Shown: piece after piece, positions 36,801-50,000 of the stretch | Layout: every line of letters starts with the position of its first letter | Position numbering within the stretch: position 1 is the stretch's first letter | Assembly: GCA_008360955.1 (NCBI GenBank) | Contig: LUCM01007428.1 | Location: 101,572 to 165,571 of the forward strand | DNA length: 64,000 nucleotides | DNA from: Fasciolopsis buskii | Taxonomy: Eukaryota; Platyhelminthes; Trematoda; Plagiorchiida; Fasciolidae | Direction: 5' to 3' | Notes under the pieces: generated by a model | Seen by the model: only the letters and a program-made list of their open reading frames with translations | Told to the model about the DNA's origin: nothing | Databases searched by the model: none | Translations under genes and position numbers: made by a program

Positions 36801-39800
36801 CGTGTCTTCTAACTTTCACGGACTTTGAAAATTGATACTGGCTGTGATTCTGGTTTATAATTTTTATATGATCTTCCTCGACGAGCATGCTTCTGCCGGC
36901 TACAGTATGCAAAAAGACTATTGTCGACCGTAAGATTTACGTGATTTTGGGCTCCTGAACCAGATGCAACTTCAGATGATTAACTCGTTAGAGGGCTGAT
37001 AAAGCGTCTAGCCTGTTGATATCAGTTAAAAAACCCAATGTGAACGGGCGAGTTGGAATGGCCACAGTATAAGCATATGGACTTCTGGGTCTAACCTACC
37101 CGTGCAGCTGACACATGTGTAAAATTAATTTCAACGATTTCAAATGTCCGTAGAGGATCCACTTGGGTGCTAAAGTTCTATAATTTCACTCGGTCCCAAA
37201 AGTGGGAGGCACACACTATTCCTAGAGCTCTAGGTGCGTTTTCAATATTAGTTGAAAACGTGCTATTGCGACCAGCTGGGCATTGATCTGAACATATTGG
37301 TTCTTCCTTGTCAATCTAAGAGCCTTGCACATAAATCCGCCTCCAGAATGACGTCATTCTTTGGAATGTTCGTGATCTGGGACTCGCAGAATTTTTTAAT
37401 TTCACAACACCACATCCTGAAATCGCTTTGCTGGAATAAACTACAACGAAGTAGAATGCACAAACTGCAGCAATGCAAAGCGCTACGGATGCGGGAATGC
37501 ATTTTATGGAACTCTTTGCTCTGATTTCAACTTAAACATGAGAATCCTCCTGTGGATACACAAGGTCGGTGTCTTCATCAGTAAATAAATTTGGATGTTG
37601 TTCTTGTATATCCCACTATGTGCGCGCACACTAATTTGATTCAATCCGGTGTTAGCATCCACCACTGGACAATCATACCGTGAGTTCCAAGTACCAACTG
37701 TAGATAGTCTCTTCACATGCCAACAAATGACCAGTTTTATACTTAGAGCATAGTTAGATGTTAAAAATAAAGCCGCAGAATTTTTTACATTGAACTTTTC
37801 GGTGTTTCACTCGCAGTCAGTCAACTGTCTGGTATTCGAACTCAGTCATTCATATTATTTCATTCTAGTGAAGTACAGAATCTCGAGGACCACCGTTAGT
37901 CTAGCGTGTCATAAGCGAAAACCGATGGATCAATCGAACGTGATCAAAATTATCAGCTCGAAGTCCTAGGGCGGTAAGAAGTTAGTCGTTCTGTACTACT
38001 TCTTAAAGTAGTTCGAAATGAAGTCAAAAGCACTGGGAACTCCCATCCTACTGGCTTACTGAAATCGTGTTCACATCGGGCTGATATGTGATCGAGCTTA
38101 CCTCGGTACTTATTGTAAGATTCGTGGATCCCATAATTTTCTAGCAGACGTGTGCTTGCCAGATCTTGAGAAACGGACATATTTTCGTTCTCTTCCAAAT
38201 ATTTTTTGATTTAAAGTGATTCCAAAACACTTAAAAATAGCAGTGTTCAGTGGGTAATTTTGAAATGAATTTGTCTCTATTGCTCAATTGGATCACTAAA
38301 GTCGATCAGATAGAGGTTGTGAACATCACCGGCTTGAAAACTTGTGGTGCTGTCTGTCCTTTTAGGCTTTGTGGCAAACTGAGTTGTTGATGCCTGCGGT
38401 AGCTATGTTGGCCGTAAACCTGACTAGAAAACACCAACGAAACGGTTGAATATCTGGCCTCGTGCAAATGGGAAAATGGAATCAATTTGCAGGCCAGATT
38501 TTTGATGTTAAATCAGGACAGAAATCGTAAATGGTAAATCCTCTTCCGTGATTTCTGATGTGGTACAAATTGAATATAGCAGTAGATATTCTGCATATCG
38601 GATGCCTACTCACAAATGGAATTAAAACGGTTCATTGACTGCATCACAAGTTTGATAATAAACTTCCACTGGAGTGTAATGTACAGAGGGCAGACATGCA
38701 CAAACGTAAGCCTAAACATGCACACTCAGACAACAGCTACAAAAACATCCGGACAGCAGTAGGTTGCCATGGTGATTTCGCGTTGGTTGATAAAAATGCA
38801 GCCCAAAGTGCACTGGGCAACCAATGCACAATTGATGTTGCTTTTTTAGATCAATGAACGAGTAGCACGTTGATCAATGTGTCAGTTTTGGTCTTCTCTA
38901 AACTTTCACCGGTTTTTCTCATTTGTACCATTTCTGTTTATGAGTCCGACAGGGTTTCAGAACGTCTTATTCACTCGTTTATTTTGTGGATAAAATGTGA
39001 ATTTTTTGGTACAACGCCTAAAATATTCTGATTGGGATAAGTCTGTACTGACCAAAAGTAGGGAAGTTCTTTGATTTTTTGTGACATACCGACAGGGTTT
39101 CGAAAAAAAGCAATTCTAGGAATGAGATAATTGTTGTCTGATTATCGATCTAGTGTGTGTGTGAATCGATGCAGAACGGAAATGGATAAGCCTGCATCGG
39201 CGACCGAGTCAGCTTCACAACTTTCTTATGTTGACTAAAACCATCGCGTTAACCTGCGAATATCAACCAACAAACATGTGGTATCTCTAACTGACTGACT
39301 AACTGATTAACTGACTTACCAAATGACATTTTATGACTTTTGTTCGTGTATTCTCGTTATTTGACTCCAACTATGTTCATGTAATAAGAGTGAATGTGCA
39401 TACATTTTAGGTCTTCCCGCTGTACACAATCGATCCGGTTCGTACGATATCGCAAAATGACAACTAGCATCGTGAAGAATGTCGACCATAGTAAGAAATG
39501 GCTTTCACTAACAAATTCAAGGTGGGTAGCTTGTGGCAGTTGAAATATCGATAGTTCGTCATGGTATCATTGTTGTAATTTTATTAACCATTATTGACTT
39601 GGACCGCTACGGCCACGGGTGGTAACGGCTGCTGGTATCATTACTGTTGTATCTGACAACGGGGCTGGTATGGGCTGTTAAAAATGTGTGCGCAAACTTT
39701 TGATTTGTCTTCTATCGGTTTTCTTCCGGATCGTCCAATTACTAACAAGAAGCAACCGCGAAAGAATAAGGAAACAATTCAAATTAAATCAGAAATCCAT

Positions 39801-40989
39801 AGCCTATCTAACAAGGTAGGAAACAAGTGGTCGCATATGCCGTTGGTATTGATTATTTAGTGTAGTAGACATGTATGATTGGCTGGAAAGGATAAGGAAG
39901 TGTCGATGACTGGTTGGTGGATGGACTACTGTGGGACATAGGCGTTTAGTTATCGGCAGCGTGACACGTGAATGAAACGACTGGTCCGTGGACATATTCC
40001 TCATGATTGCACTACTACGCGGTCTATGCGAACATACCAGTGGTCTATATCAACAAATCATTAGCGTTCATGATGACTAGCACTTTGCCGATGATGTATA
40101 TTCAGTCGATTTTGGACCAGACTAGGGTCACGTGGGCTTAAAATTCTCGATCGTTTGGACCAACGGAAAGAACTTCCCGCTGCGTTCTTCTTCTTGTTGT
40201 TCTTTCGATATCGTCTCTGTTTGCGACTGAATCCCTTTTGTTCCGCTCGTCATTCAGATATCTCGAAACGTAAATTACACTGTTGTCAGTCTTTGACCAT
40301 CAGATTTAGCTTGGAGCCATGACCTGGGCCTGAATAAGTGTACATTTGTTCACCAAACGTAGCTTCCCTCGAGATTCATAAACAGGACTGGTCCCGGCAG
40401 TTCCCGTAACCTGCTGGTTTGCAGTTTACGTGGTTGAAAAACGTGTTTACATGGTATGTGCAAATACTGGCGTAAACATTTGGCTTCAATCTTATGCCGG
40501 ATGCTTTAAAATGTACGAAACGAAAATTTGCAACTGACGATCTCTATTTACAACGGAAAAAGTTATTGCCAACTTTTCATTCAGATGTTCCGATAGAAAT
40601 AGCTTTTGAAAGTCTGGTATAACACTAATGAACAGAGTTCTCCAAAGAAGTTATAATAACCCTAAGGTTTGCAATTTTCTTATACATCTGCTTAGACAGA
40701 CGGCATTTCTGTTGGGAGGAAACTTCATGCGTGAAACAGATTATGACAACCTCAGGTATAAAAGCAAAAGGAAATGATACCAGTTGGGCCAATCGCTTCT
40801 GTCTGGTGAGGTTGGCTACTTTCTTTTGGCTGACAATCTTTCATCTTGTGGATTGGGTAAAAGATTTCAGTTCAGTACGAGTATAGCGCTAATGAAACTT
40901 TTCAAGTAGCACGTACCATTCCACGACTAACGATGTTCCTATTGTTAACAATTCTGCCATTTTACCCATTGAATTATAAAACTTAAGTC
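33894..40989. other. Non-coding stretch
   Basis: No frame above 104 codons and no motif. A weak A/B-box-like pair (near 35310, ACCGGTAGGTTCCGGATTC) is too worn to call. Otherwise nothing seen apart from the CTAACTGA tract at 39286. Confidence 0.5.
39286..39320. repeat. Degenerate CTAACTGA tandem repeat
   Basis: Units CTAACTGACTGA and TTAACTGA over about 35 bases. Confidence 0.7.
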
Positions 40990-41070
40990 AATAACCTTCT
41001 GTGGTTCCCAGTCGGTTTTATGGCCCGCAAACCGTAACCCATTAAGCCACCGTGAGAACGTAAATGCATA
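40990..41070 (-). mobile_element. Possible tRNA-derived SINE fragment
   Basis: The minus strand reads ACGGTGGCTTAATGGGTTACG (plus 41035-41055 approximately, shown shortened), a good A-box and D-arm match. The B box expected about 40 bases on is worn to ACTGGGAACC. Confidence 0.3.
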
Positions 41071-44000
41071 CTAAAATGGTAGTTGTAATAGGTAGATTTG
41101 TACTCGAATAATGATAATTACAAACATGGTCAAGTTTGTTAAATTATCCGTTTTTTGTAAGTACTATTCGCTCTTGCACATCGGGTTTTTGTATTTCTGT
41201 AGTTAAATTCAAACCCTCAGAAAGCTTCGTCGATCATTTGCTAACAATCCAGCCATTCATTTTGGCGAAAGAATCACACGGGCTATATTGTGCTCAAGAT
41301 ATAAAACAGAGTAGTCTTCTTTAACCCATTTTTCCTCTTATTAAATTTAAAAAATTCCGATTTGACGCCTGGAAAAAGTTGGTCGCAATCTACGGTGGAG
41401 CTGCTCCGGACAGGTAAAAGTCCATTTTCATTGGCGTTGCTAATGTTAACACTTACTTCAATCTCATCTCCAGCAAAATGTTTTGACTGAACCATTGATT
41501 CTAAGGAGGAGAATTTTCTGATGCTTATTTATTCAGACTTGGTAACCACAACAGGGTGAACTATTTAACAAGAGCATATTTCCGCTTGACTATGTCATTT
41601 CAACCACAAGTATTCCCCTTGTAGCATCCGATTAGTTGAGCGATGATATCACATGGTGAATTATTTCATGAAAACATTCAATCTCCTACTAATATGTACC
41701 ATCCGATCAGTCTTTCGTCATTTCCAGCGCGTGTCAAATCATTTCAACTGAATCAATCAGTGATGTAATCCTGCTTGGTATAGGATTGGCTTGTTGATGA
41801 TCACTCACACTCATTACCTCACTATTTTTCCAATGCATGACCTCTTTCTGTAAGGTTGACTGGTCTCCTGATGGAAACACATTCAGATGGGGATTTATAT
41901 AACCTGTTCAGCATTCATTGCGACCAAGCGAAGAATGATTGGGGCGACCGAAAGACTAACCGACCGATCGATCAATCATTTTTTTGATCCCAAAAACAGT
42001 GATGGTAATTGCCAGTAGCTGTGAAAGAATCATGAAATATTCCTGCTCACTTAGACTTTTAAGTTAACCTAATTAGCGAAAAAGGTTTCCAGTACTCCGA
42101 GTTTCTGAATTAGATGGCGTAGTCGTTACCATAGCAACTACGGCACAATCCACCATAAAAATAAGTCTGAAAACAATCACTTGCAGGGTAGATAAATGAA
42201 AAAGAGAGCATTGAATGGTGTTAAGTAAGCAGTTAGCACCATTGCCCATTATCTTTTCTGTCGATCACTTGATCGCTTTTATGTTAATAATCCCCTTTGT
42301 GTTAGTAATGACACTTATGTGCAGATTATCAAAGTCACAGAAGGCGCAAACTGAATAGGAAGAGCGAGTTCAGATAGTATGCGGGAACGGTACCGATAGT
42401 TGACATAGTTTATCCTACTGATAGGTTGAACTTCAGGCACTTCATGCAAAGGCTTCGAATGCGAAGGAATACACCGGAGACAACTTAATTGTTAAGTATC
42501 AGAAGCAGGACTTCCTCCGTACTACCTCGCACGATGGAAACTAAAACCATCCTAGGTGTAATCGTTGATTTATCAGTCATTGGTGTAAATCGGCTGTCGG
42601 TTGACCTAATTTTAGCTCCGATTTTGACTCCCAGTTCAGTACTACCACTGCGCATCATATAGTCTAGTGTAGGTCCTACTAGGCAGAAGAAACGGACGAC
42701 AGTGTATGTGGCAGGCAGGGCAAGTTCAATACCTGTGTGGTTTTGTCCATACTTGAAGTGTGTTAGCTTGAAGTTGTTTCGTGGTGCGGAACCTGATTTG
42801 AGTAGATAACGCGGTAAACTCACCCACTGAATGCTTATTGTTGGCTTGGACTATGAATGGAACTGGGTTTCAAAGTAGGAGGAAAAGTTAAAATGCTAGC
42901 AGCACATCCGAACGCCAAAACTACAAGCCGAAGACGAGCGGAAAACTCTCCGCATACAGGGCAGATCTACTGTCTCTGAGTGGTCGTGAGCACAACTCTC
43001 AGAAGTGAACCACGTGAGTCAGCATCAAATTCTGCGTAACTGCTAGCCCAAAGAAACAGCGACTGTCCTGTTTTTAGTCAGCAGATAAACCTCTGCGGCC
43101 ATTTTCCAGCGGAAGCGGACAGCGTGGCTGGGCAGAACCCAAACAGGTTTTCACGTACCTTAAAGTGCCCTAAAATGTGGAGGATATTTTGGTGTTTTAC
43201 GGATTGAATAATTCCAGTTCGTTAATATCCATCGAAAAACCCAACTCCGGAAGCAGGGAACCGAATTTTATATGTGTATTGCGTAATTAGGCTTGCCATT
43301 CTCTGTAGAGTACGGCTTCTAGGACCATCTGGAAATAGCTCACAGTAGTCACTCTAAACTCTGATAGGCCAGAAATGCTTATAGTGATCACAATTCGCCA
43401 TGAGGCTGAGAAAAAGACCACTTTTGAATGAACGATGATGAAAGGCGACTATTGGAAAGTCCGTTCAAGGAGGGATCTACGAAGGGGATCTATTTGATTG
43501 AAGGTTGAGAGAAACCAGCTATGGGAACGAGATATCTGAAGTGGCGGCAAGATAAGTAGGGAAATTTGTACCAGTTTCAAAGATATACATCCATGAAAAC
43601 TACGTTAGACCAAACAAATCAATAAACGAATAGTCAGCTAAATGCATTAGAACAAATTGCTGACGAAAACGAGTATGCCAGAACACATAGATGGGAGCCA
43701 TGACAACAACTAGTTTTTTTCGACAAATCTACCTTACCTTCAGTTAAGAGATACACTAGAAACAACTGAAAAAAATCTGGCCGCGACGGGTTTTGTTTTC
43801 GGACGGTTTCTCAAGATACTGTGGCCAGATGCTGCATAGAACACACAAACCCCGTCCTAATCTAGGCCTATAAACTTGTTCTAAGTACGAATAATTTGCG
43901 TTATATGTTGACGCACATCGGAAATTGTACTGAGCCTATCAAGTCTGAATTTAATTGTACTGGTACAATTTTAAGGATCAGTGAAAAAACAGTATGAGTT

Positions 44001-47000
44001 TCCGGTGGTCACGTCAACATTCATGTTCGCTTTATTTATCAGTTAAGCGTTAACTGTATTTCCTGTCTCGGAAATCCCTGCCTTAGTTCTGACTAGATGA
44101 TTGTCGAGCAATCGTCTTGGGTTTACTGGTCTTACCTGACTACGCTTGATGGTTTGCTCCTATTGATGTTTGAAGTAGTCTCTTTAGATTGGGTTGTCAT
44201 GATGCATTATATGCTGGGAATTGCGCATTCTGTGCAGTAAAACCACCAGTATGATGGGAATTCCCGTGGGTGTTCTGCACGTTGTTTTTCATTTAATCGA
44301 AACCATTTGTAGCATGCGCTGATTCGGTTCAGTTGGAGTAAACTGTGATCGTTGATTTAGTTGTCCGATTCTCTGTTGACTAGGCTGGCTTCGTTTAACC
44401 TTAGTTATTCAACATTAATCGTGTGAGATCGCCTCGCGTGGGTGACATGATTTTACTTCCCGATAAACCGATGTGAGCTTTTTACTTGGGTGCTCTCAGT
44501 TACCACAAACGAATCGTTGGGATTTCTGAGGAAAAGAAAACTGTTTGAGATGCTTGGAAACAACCTTCCTATGTCAGTGTATACGCAAATTGGACAAGTT
44601 TGAACATCACTTGACAGCCGCCTAACTGGAAATCTTATGCACGCCATTCAGGGACTGTCGGAAGCGGAAACCCAGTTCACTGCACCGGGTTTCACATGAA
44701 TCATAGGGGCCAGTGAACCGTACAAGCAATAAGTTAACTCGCACCATCTGCAGACAGTAACCACTGCTAGGCTTAGGCTGGCGCCAAATCCAAGTACGGC
44801 ATTGGATTCGGGTAATGCTGAGGAATGGGACTCAGATCAGAACTTATTGGTATGAATGCATCGCGACCAGCCTGTTGGAGCCTGCTTAGTGGGAAACCGA
44901 CCGGGGCTGTGTGGATTCGAATCCAAGACATTCAGGATGAATCACCATGACGCTGGTTGCTAGTACTACGGAGGTCATCGTTTTCATGCCTTCCATTTGC
45001 ACTGCTAGAACATTGCCTAATATTTCCTTGAAGAATGTGTGTAGTCCATCAGCATACCACACAGTATAAGTTGCTTCTTTGACATGCCCCGGATCTTCGA
45101 ACCACCTTTTTGTTTTTCTATCAAGATGCGACAAAATTATGTTAGGATTCAATGGCATAATTAAGTCCTAATTTGAATTTTCATAAGAGAAAGAGAAAAT
45201 AATTTTATATGAACAGCTGTGCCCCAACACGTTACCTGAGTCAATTAAATCCATCGCATATTAGTGTATCCGGCATTTTGTTTTCAACCATTAGCTCCAG
45301 TTGGTCTATTTCCTTGCCACGACATATCGATTATCAGTCATCCGGTACTTTTCAAGGCGACTCTTTCACTGTTCCTTGGCAAATGGAGGTCTTGCAACTC
45401 TCTTTCATGATAAAGTTTGCTAATGTTTTCGTCTTGTTTTGCTATATGATGCTTTTCAGTGTCTTCTGCACCAATGTGTGGGAATCAACCTGAGGAATCA
45501 TAACTCATGATGAGCAAAATCATTCTTGATTTGCATTTACAGGCAAGGTGAAGATAAGACAGCTTTACTTTTTCCATTGCCTAAATGTATTCCCATTAGT
45601 AAACTATTCTGGTTATTGGTTTTTCGTATCGAGATGTTCAACCTGTTTGATTTGGGGCCAGAACAAAAACCCTTAGCGAGAATTTTGCAATATTCTGGTA
45701 ACTGATATTTCACTTTGTATAATTTTCAGATCCTTTTGTTTGACCATTCGTCTGTCCTGTACGACCCTGTTTTTGAGGGTAAAATAAATCCACTCGTCGT
45801 GTCCGTTATTTACAACCAGGCAGAAGCCGTTAATTTAATCGTAAAATTATGAGCTGTTTTTGGCCGTATATCGCAACTGAACTTGGATTTTTAAATTTCC
45901 AGCGTTTCGCTAGCTGATTTGGATGGGGTTTATCGACTGAAATATTAGTATCATCATGATTCATTTTCGTACAACATTGATTTATGATAACCGATATGGG
46001 TGTTTTGTAACCAGTATAAACCATTTATCCCATGCGTGTAACGGTACCAAACAGATACACAAAGATATTGTAGATCCCACCAATCAACCTAATTAGCGAC
46101 GATATTAGCAACTAGATTGCATAGTTGTTGAGCCCGGACAGTTTTTCGAACTCAGTTGGTAAACATTCAGTCCCGAACAACAATATCCACCCTAACGAAC
46201 GAAACAAGCAAGTGGTAAACAACACTTTTCAAACGCATAAGATCTACAGTGAACACACTTCATCTATCACGCTGTTCGGATCCACTGACGACGGGGACGT
46301 TTCACAACAAACAGTAAGGATGGGTGAAATAAATCTACATTACGTTCATAAAGTTTTATGATGAGGCCATAGTCATTATTGTACTATGGCGCGTATCTGC
46401 CTGTTCGTGAGCGATTTTCCAATAATTATTACCCCATTGGAGGAAGTTCAGCTGAATTGTGAGGACAGATATCAAAAAATAATATTCAAAGTTTATTACC
46501 ATCATCGACAACGGCGCCGCAGTATCGTGCTTCTTATGACATTTTATAGCATTTTGCTTATAACAAACGGTCACTGACACATCCCAATCAGTCCTGTGCT
46601 CCAAATCCACGAAGAAGACTATTTTTGAATAGATTGGGATTGAATATTCTGACGGTCCTAACCACCATTTCATGATTGTTTTAGCAAAACGTTCCCAAAA
46701 ATGGGAAATTATGACCATAGTAAAAAAATCTGGTGATAATAAGCTACCTTCGAGTCATTTTCTTATTATTGTGGGCTATCTATCACTGAGTTGTGTGCAT
46801 GACCGCGTAATGGGCCCGGATACTCGGCATATTAGTCACAGGTGAAGACACACGCAGACAACATTACTCACCAGACCATGTAGCGTACATTCCCTAGTCC
46901 CGCTTTATTTGTTTAATCTGTCGACTAAATTTCCTATCAAAAACTGTTCATACCTCTTTTGTCCCACTCATTCCCTCACACACTATCGATTTGTTTTTTT

Positions 47001-50000
47001 TTTGATTACTCATCCATTGAAGCACATTCATACACAAGAACATATACTCCGTACTACGAGGATAGAGAGCTCCACACCATACCTTAGACACAAAACCACA
47101 AAAGTACGTGCTCAGCCGAAAAAATGGACTGAAAGAGCACGCATTTCGTTCGTATTTTGAACGTGTCGGCATGACGACTCGTCTCCGCGTTTGCGCGTTG
47201 TCATGACGAGATAGGACGACTTACTGCGCCAACTTGGGCACTTTGTATTTTCATTGTTTCCCTGACTGTTTTATCTCATGAAGACTATTTTAGGAAACGG
47301 TGACTCATAAGTCAACCTGGTAATAGAATAACGATAGGCATGTTTATGGTACAGTAGTGTGAATTGGCCTGGAACAGTCATTATCGACGTCATACCGTTC
47401 TTATTCGTCAACAATTCTCAAAATTAATACAGGAAGCTCTTTCCTGACCGATGTTGGTTGTTTTGCGATAGCAGTTACAACATTAGCCAGTAAGATTTTG
47501 TTGGATGAGTGTAAGTGCAGCGCAGGTATAGGGCGATCTGTGATTTCATTTATGGACTCCGGCTTCAGAAATGTTTGTAAAGCATGGTGGACAGGAAAAC
47601 TGTCACGGACTGATTAGATGAGAAAAACTCATTTATTATCCTATAACAAGAATGTGACAATCACCTATAAGATGAAACATCTGTTGTAGGGGAATGTATG
47701 GTTAGGAGGCAAATATGAGGCTAGATCGTTTCACGGAGATTAATTCCACAGCACTGAATTCGTTTGCAATCACAATCGAGGTACCAATGCCAAGTTAGAT
47801 TTGGCTATTTTTCGTAATCCGCCGCTAATCAAGACTAAATGAAGGCTCCGTGGTACACGAACCAAATATAATTCATTGATCCAAAAACACTGCGATATAG
47901 AACACGGAGGAAACATCTTTAAATATTTTGCAAGGGCGAATGGATAGTTTCTACAGCTTAAACACTTTCTGTGGTCGTCACCTAAAGTCCCAACGAGGAT
48001 TTCCTACAGACGGGCCTGAGAATGGATAACAGACATGTGCTGTTCTGGTTTAATTTGATCACTTTCCTTCACTGTGTACTTTAAACTGAACAACTCAACC
48101 TTATCAATTGACAGTCTTTATTGGAATTGTTAGTCCCAATGGGAAATGTGTTTGCCCAGTTAACTGGTGAAAATTGTGGAAGTGTAAGCACCATCGTCCG
48201 TAACAGTATTGATGGCATTATTCGTAATAGTAAAAGTAATAGCGGCGTTATTATTAGTGTTACTAGTGGTAATAGTGGCAGATGTGTGAAGATGCCGCGG
48301 AACATAAGATCGAATTTTCGTTTTTGTTCATTTGAACTTCAGTGTGCAATTCCCCTTCCCAATTGTATTCGCAACGTATGCTTGGATTTAAATGCCAAGT
48401 TCGATGTATAGTAGTTTTTCACCTCCTTTAATAGTACAACCAACTGGTGCAGGGAGCTACATTCATCATCATGCATCATCTTAACAGATCTTATTTAGGC
48501 TCCACAATTATCAACTGCTTTTGTTCTCTGCCTCATCTGTTTGCAGTATTAGTATTTGGAATGGCAAAATTTAAAGCACAATCTCTCCTATGTAACTGAA
48601 TCTCTAATTCCAGATCTATTTTACAAGTATTGAAATTGGTGCCCTAATGATTCCATTTTGGATACTTCCTACACAATTTCCGCTCAAGTTGTTACGGTGG
48701 TAACGATAAAAAAACAGACAACAAATGCTACTCTTATTAACCACGGTGTGTTCAAAATAACTAGTAGTACGTTGCATTCCATTTTATGCATGTCTAAGGC
48801 TGATAAAGTATAAAGATTATTATTCTTGTTGTCAATGGTGTAGGGATGAAGAACATAAAAATTGAAATTGGTTGTTCCGAATTTTAAATCCTAACACGGT
48901 GAACACATTTCGTTTCCTCGCGGCTCCCTTCCACATCATTGTTTGGCAGTTGCTTTGACGAAAATGTCATCAGGGCAGTCAAATTTGTTAGCTCTGCGGT
49001 GGCACCGACCTCTGAGAGGTTTTAGTGGTTCAGTTCCAACCGGAACTGTGATGCGTGTTCGTTCGAAGGGGAAGTTTGTACTTCAGAAGTACACACTGGA
49101 AGAAGTGTACTACAGTATTAATTTCGTCTTGTTCGTTGGACATGGTGAAATAGCTGAAACCTACAAGGAAAGCCACTAACGTTGGCTGCAGCGCTGCGAC
49201 GAATGTCTGGTGTAACTACAAGGATTGTCCCGATATGCAAACTTTAACTGGGTGGTTAATAACCCCGGTACATGCATGGCAGGCTGACAGATAGAAAACT
49301 TTCTGGTCACCCAGAACACGGATCCGCCGCGCACAGTCGGACGAAACGCTAACATTTGGAATAATCCTGCTCGGTTTAGAAACCAATCAGAGGTGCTGTG
49401 TTCGTGGATCTTGCCTATTCACCAACTATGAAAGATAACTAAATTATGCAGACCGCTAGAAAGTTATGAATCACGAAAAAGAAATAGTAAACTGGTCAGA
49501 TTCTAATCCTACTGCCCATAATTCGAATATTGTTACCGTTTTTCTGTCCATCTTCACCACTGTTTAATCGACTATAGGCCATTTTATTTGTGAAATGTAC
49601 ATGAACCTAAAGCTTTGTGAATGCTGCGATTGAAAACGAATTGTCTGTGAGTGTAATGCCACATTTTATTACACAGTGAGATAATACTTTCAGATAGCCG
49701 GACTCCGCATTGGGAAAACTGAGTGTTTCGATAACCGGATTAGTTACGTTTGTTCCCATAGATTGCCGCAAGTTTTTAGTCAAAGGCATAAATGGAAATA
49801 ACTAATGGCGATCTAAAAAGGTGGAATCATTTTAAGGACAAAAGAGCTATGCCTGCCTAGCTCCGTAGTATTGAACGAAATGAACCCACAGAGAGATGCG
49901 AAAGCTAGCAAATTGTGGTCTGGGGAAGTTTAGTTATGCCATCATTGAACCCCAGGTAGCGATGCTGTATTGCATTTTTTTGTTGGAAATAGCTGAGCTG

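Noticed and set aside
42485..42823. 112-codon minus-strand frame
   Set aside because: No motif, no second copy, no splice evidence.
44915..44935. Palindromic GGATTCGAATCC, B-box-like
   Set aside because: No A box at a tRNA-like distance on either strand and no second copy.
48121..48411. Ser/Asn-rich 96-codon plus-strand frame
   Set aside because: Produced by the trinucleotide tract.
49330..49355. GGACGAAACGC, resembling the second half of a schistosome-type hammerhead
   Set aside because: No CTGATGA box or matching helix II lies upstream.
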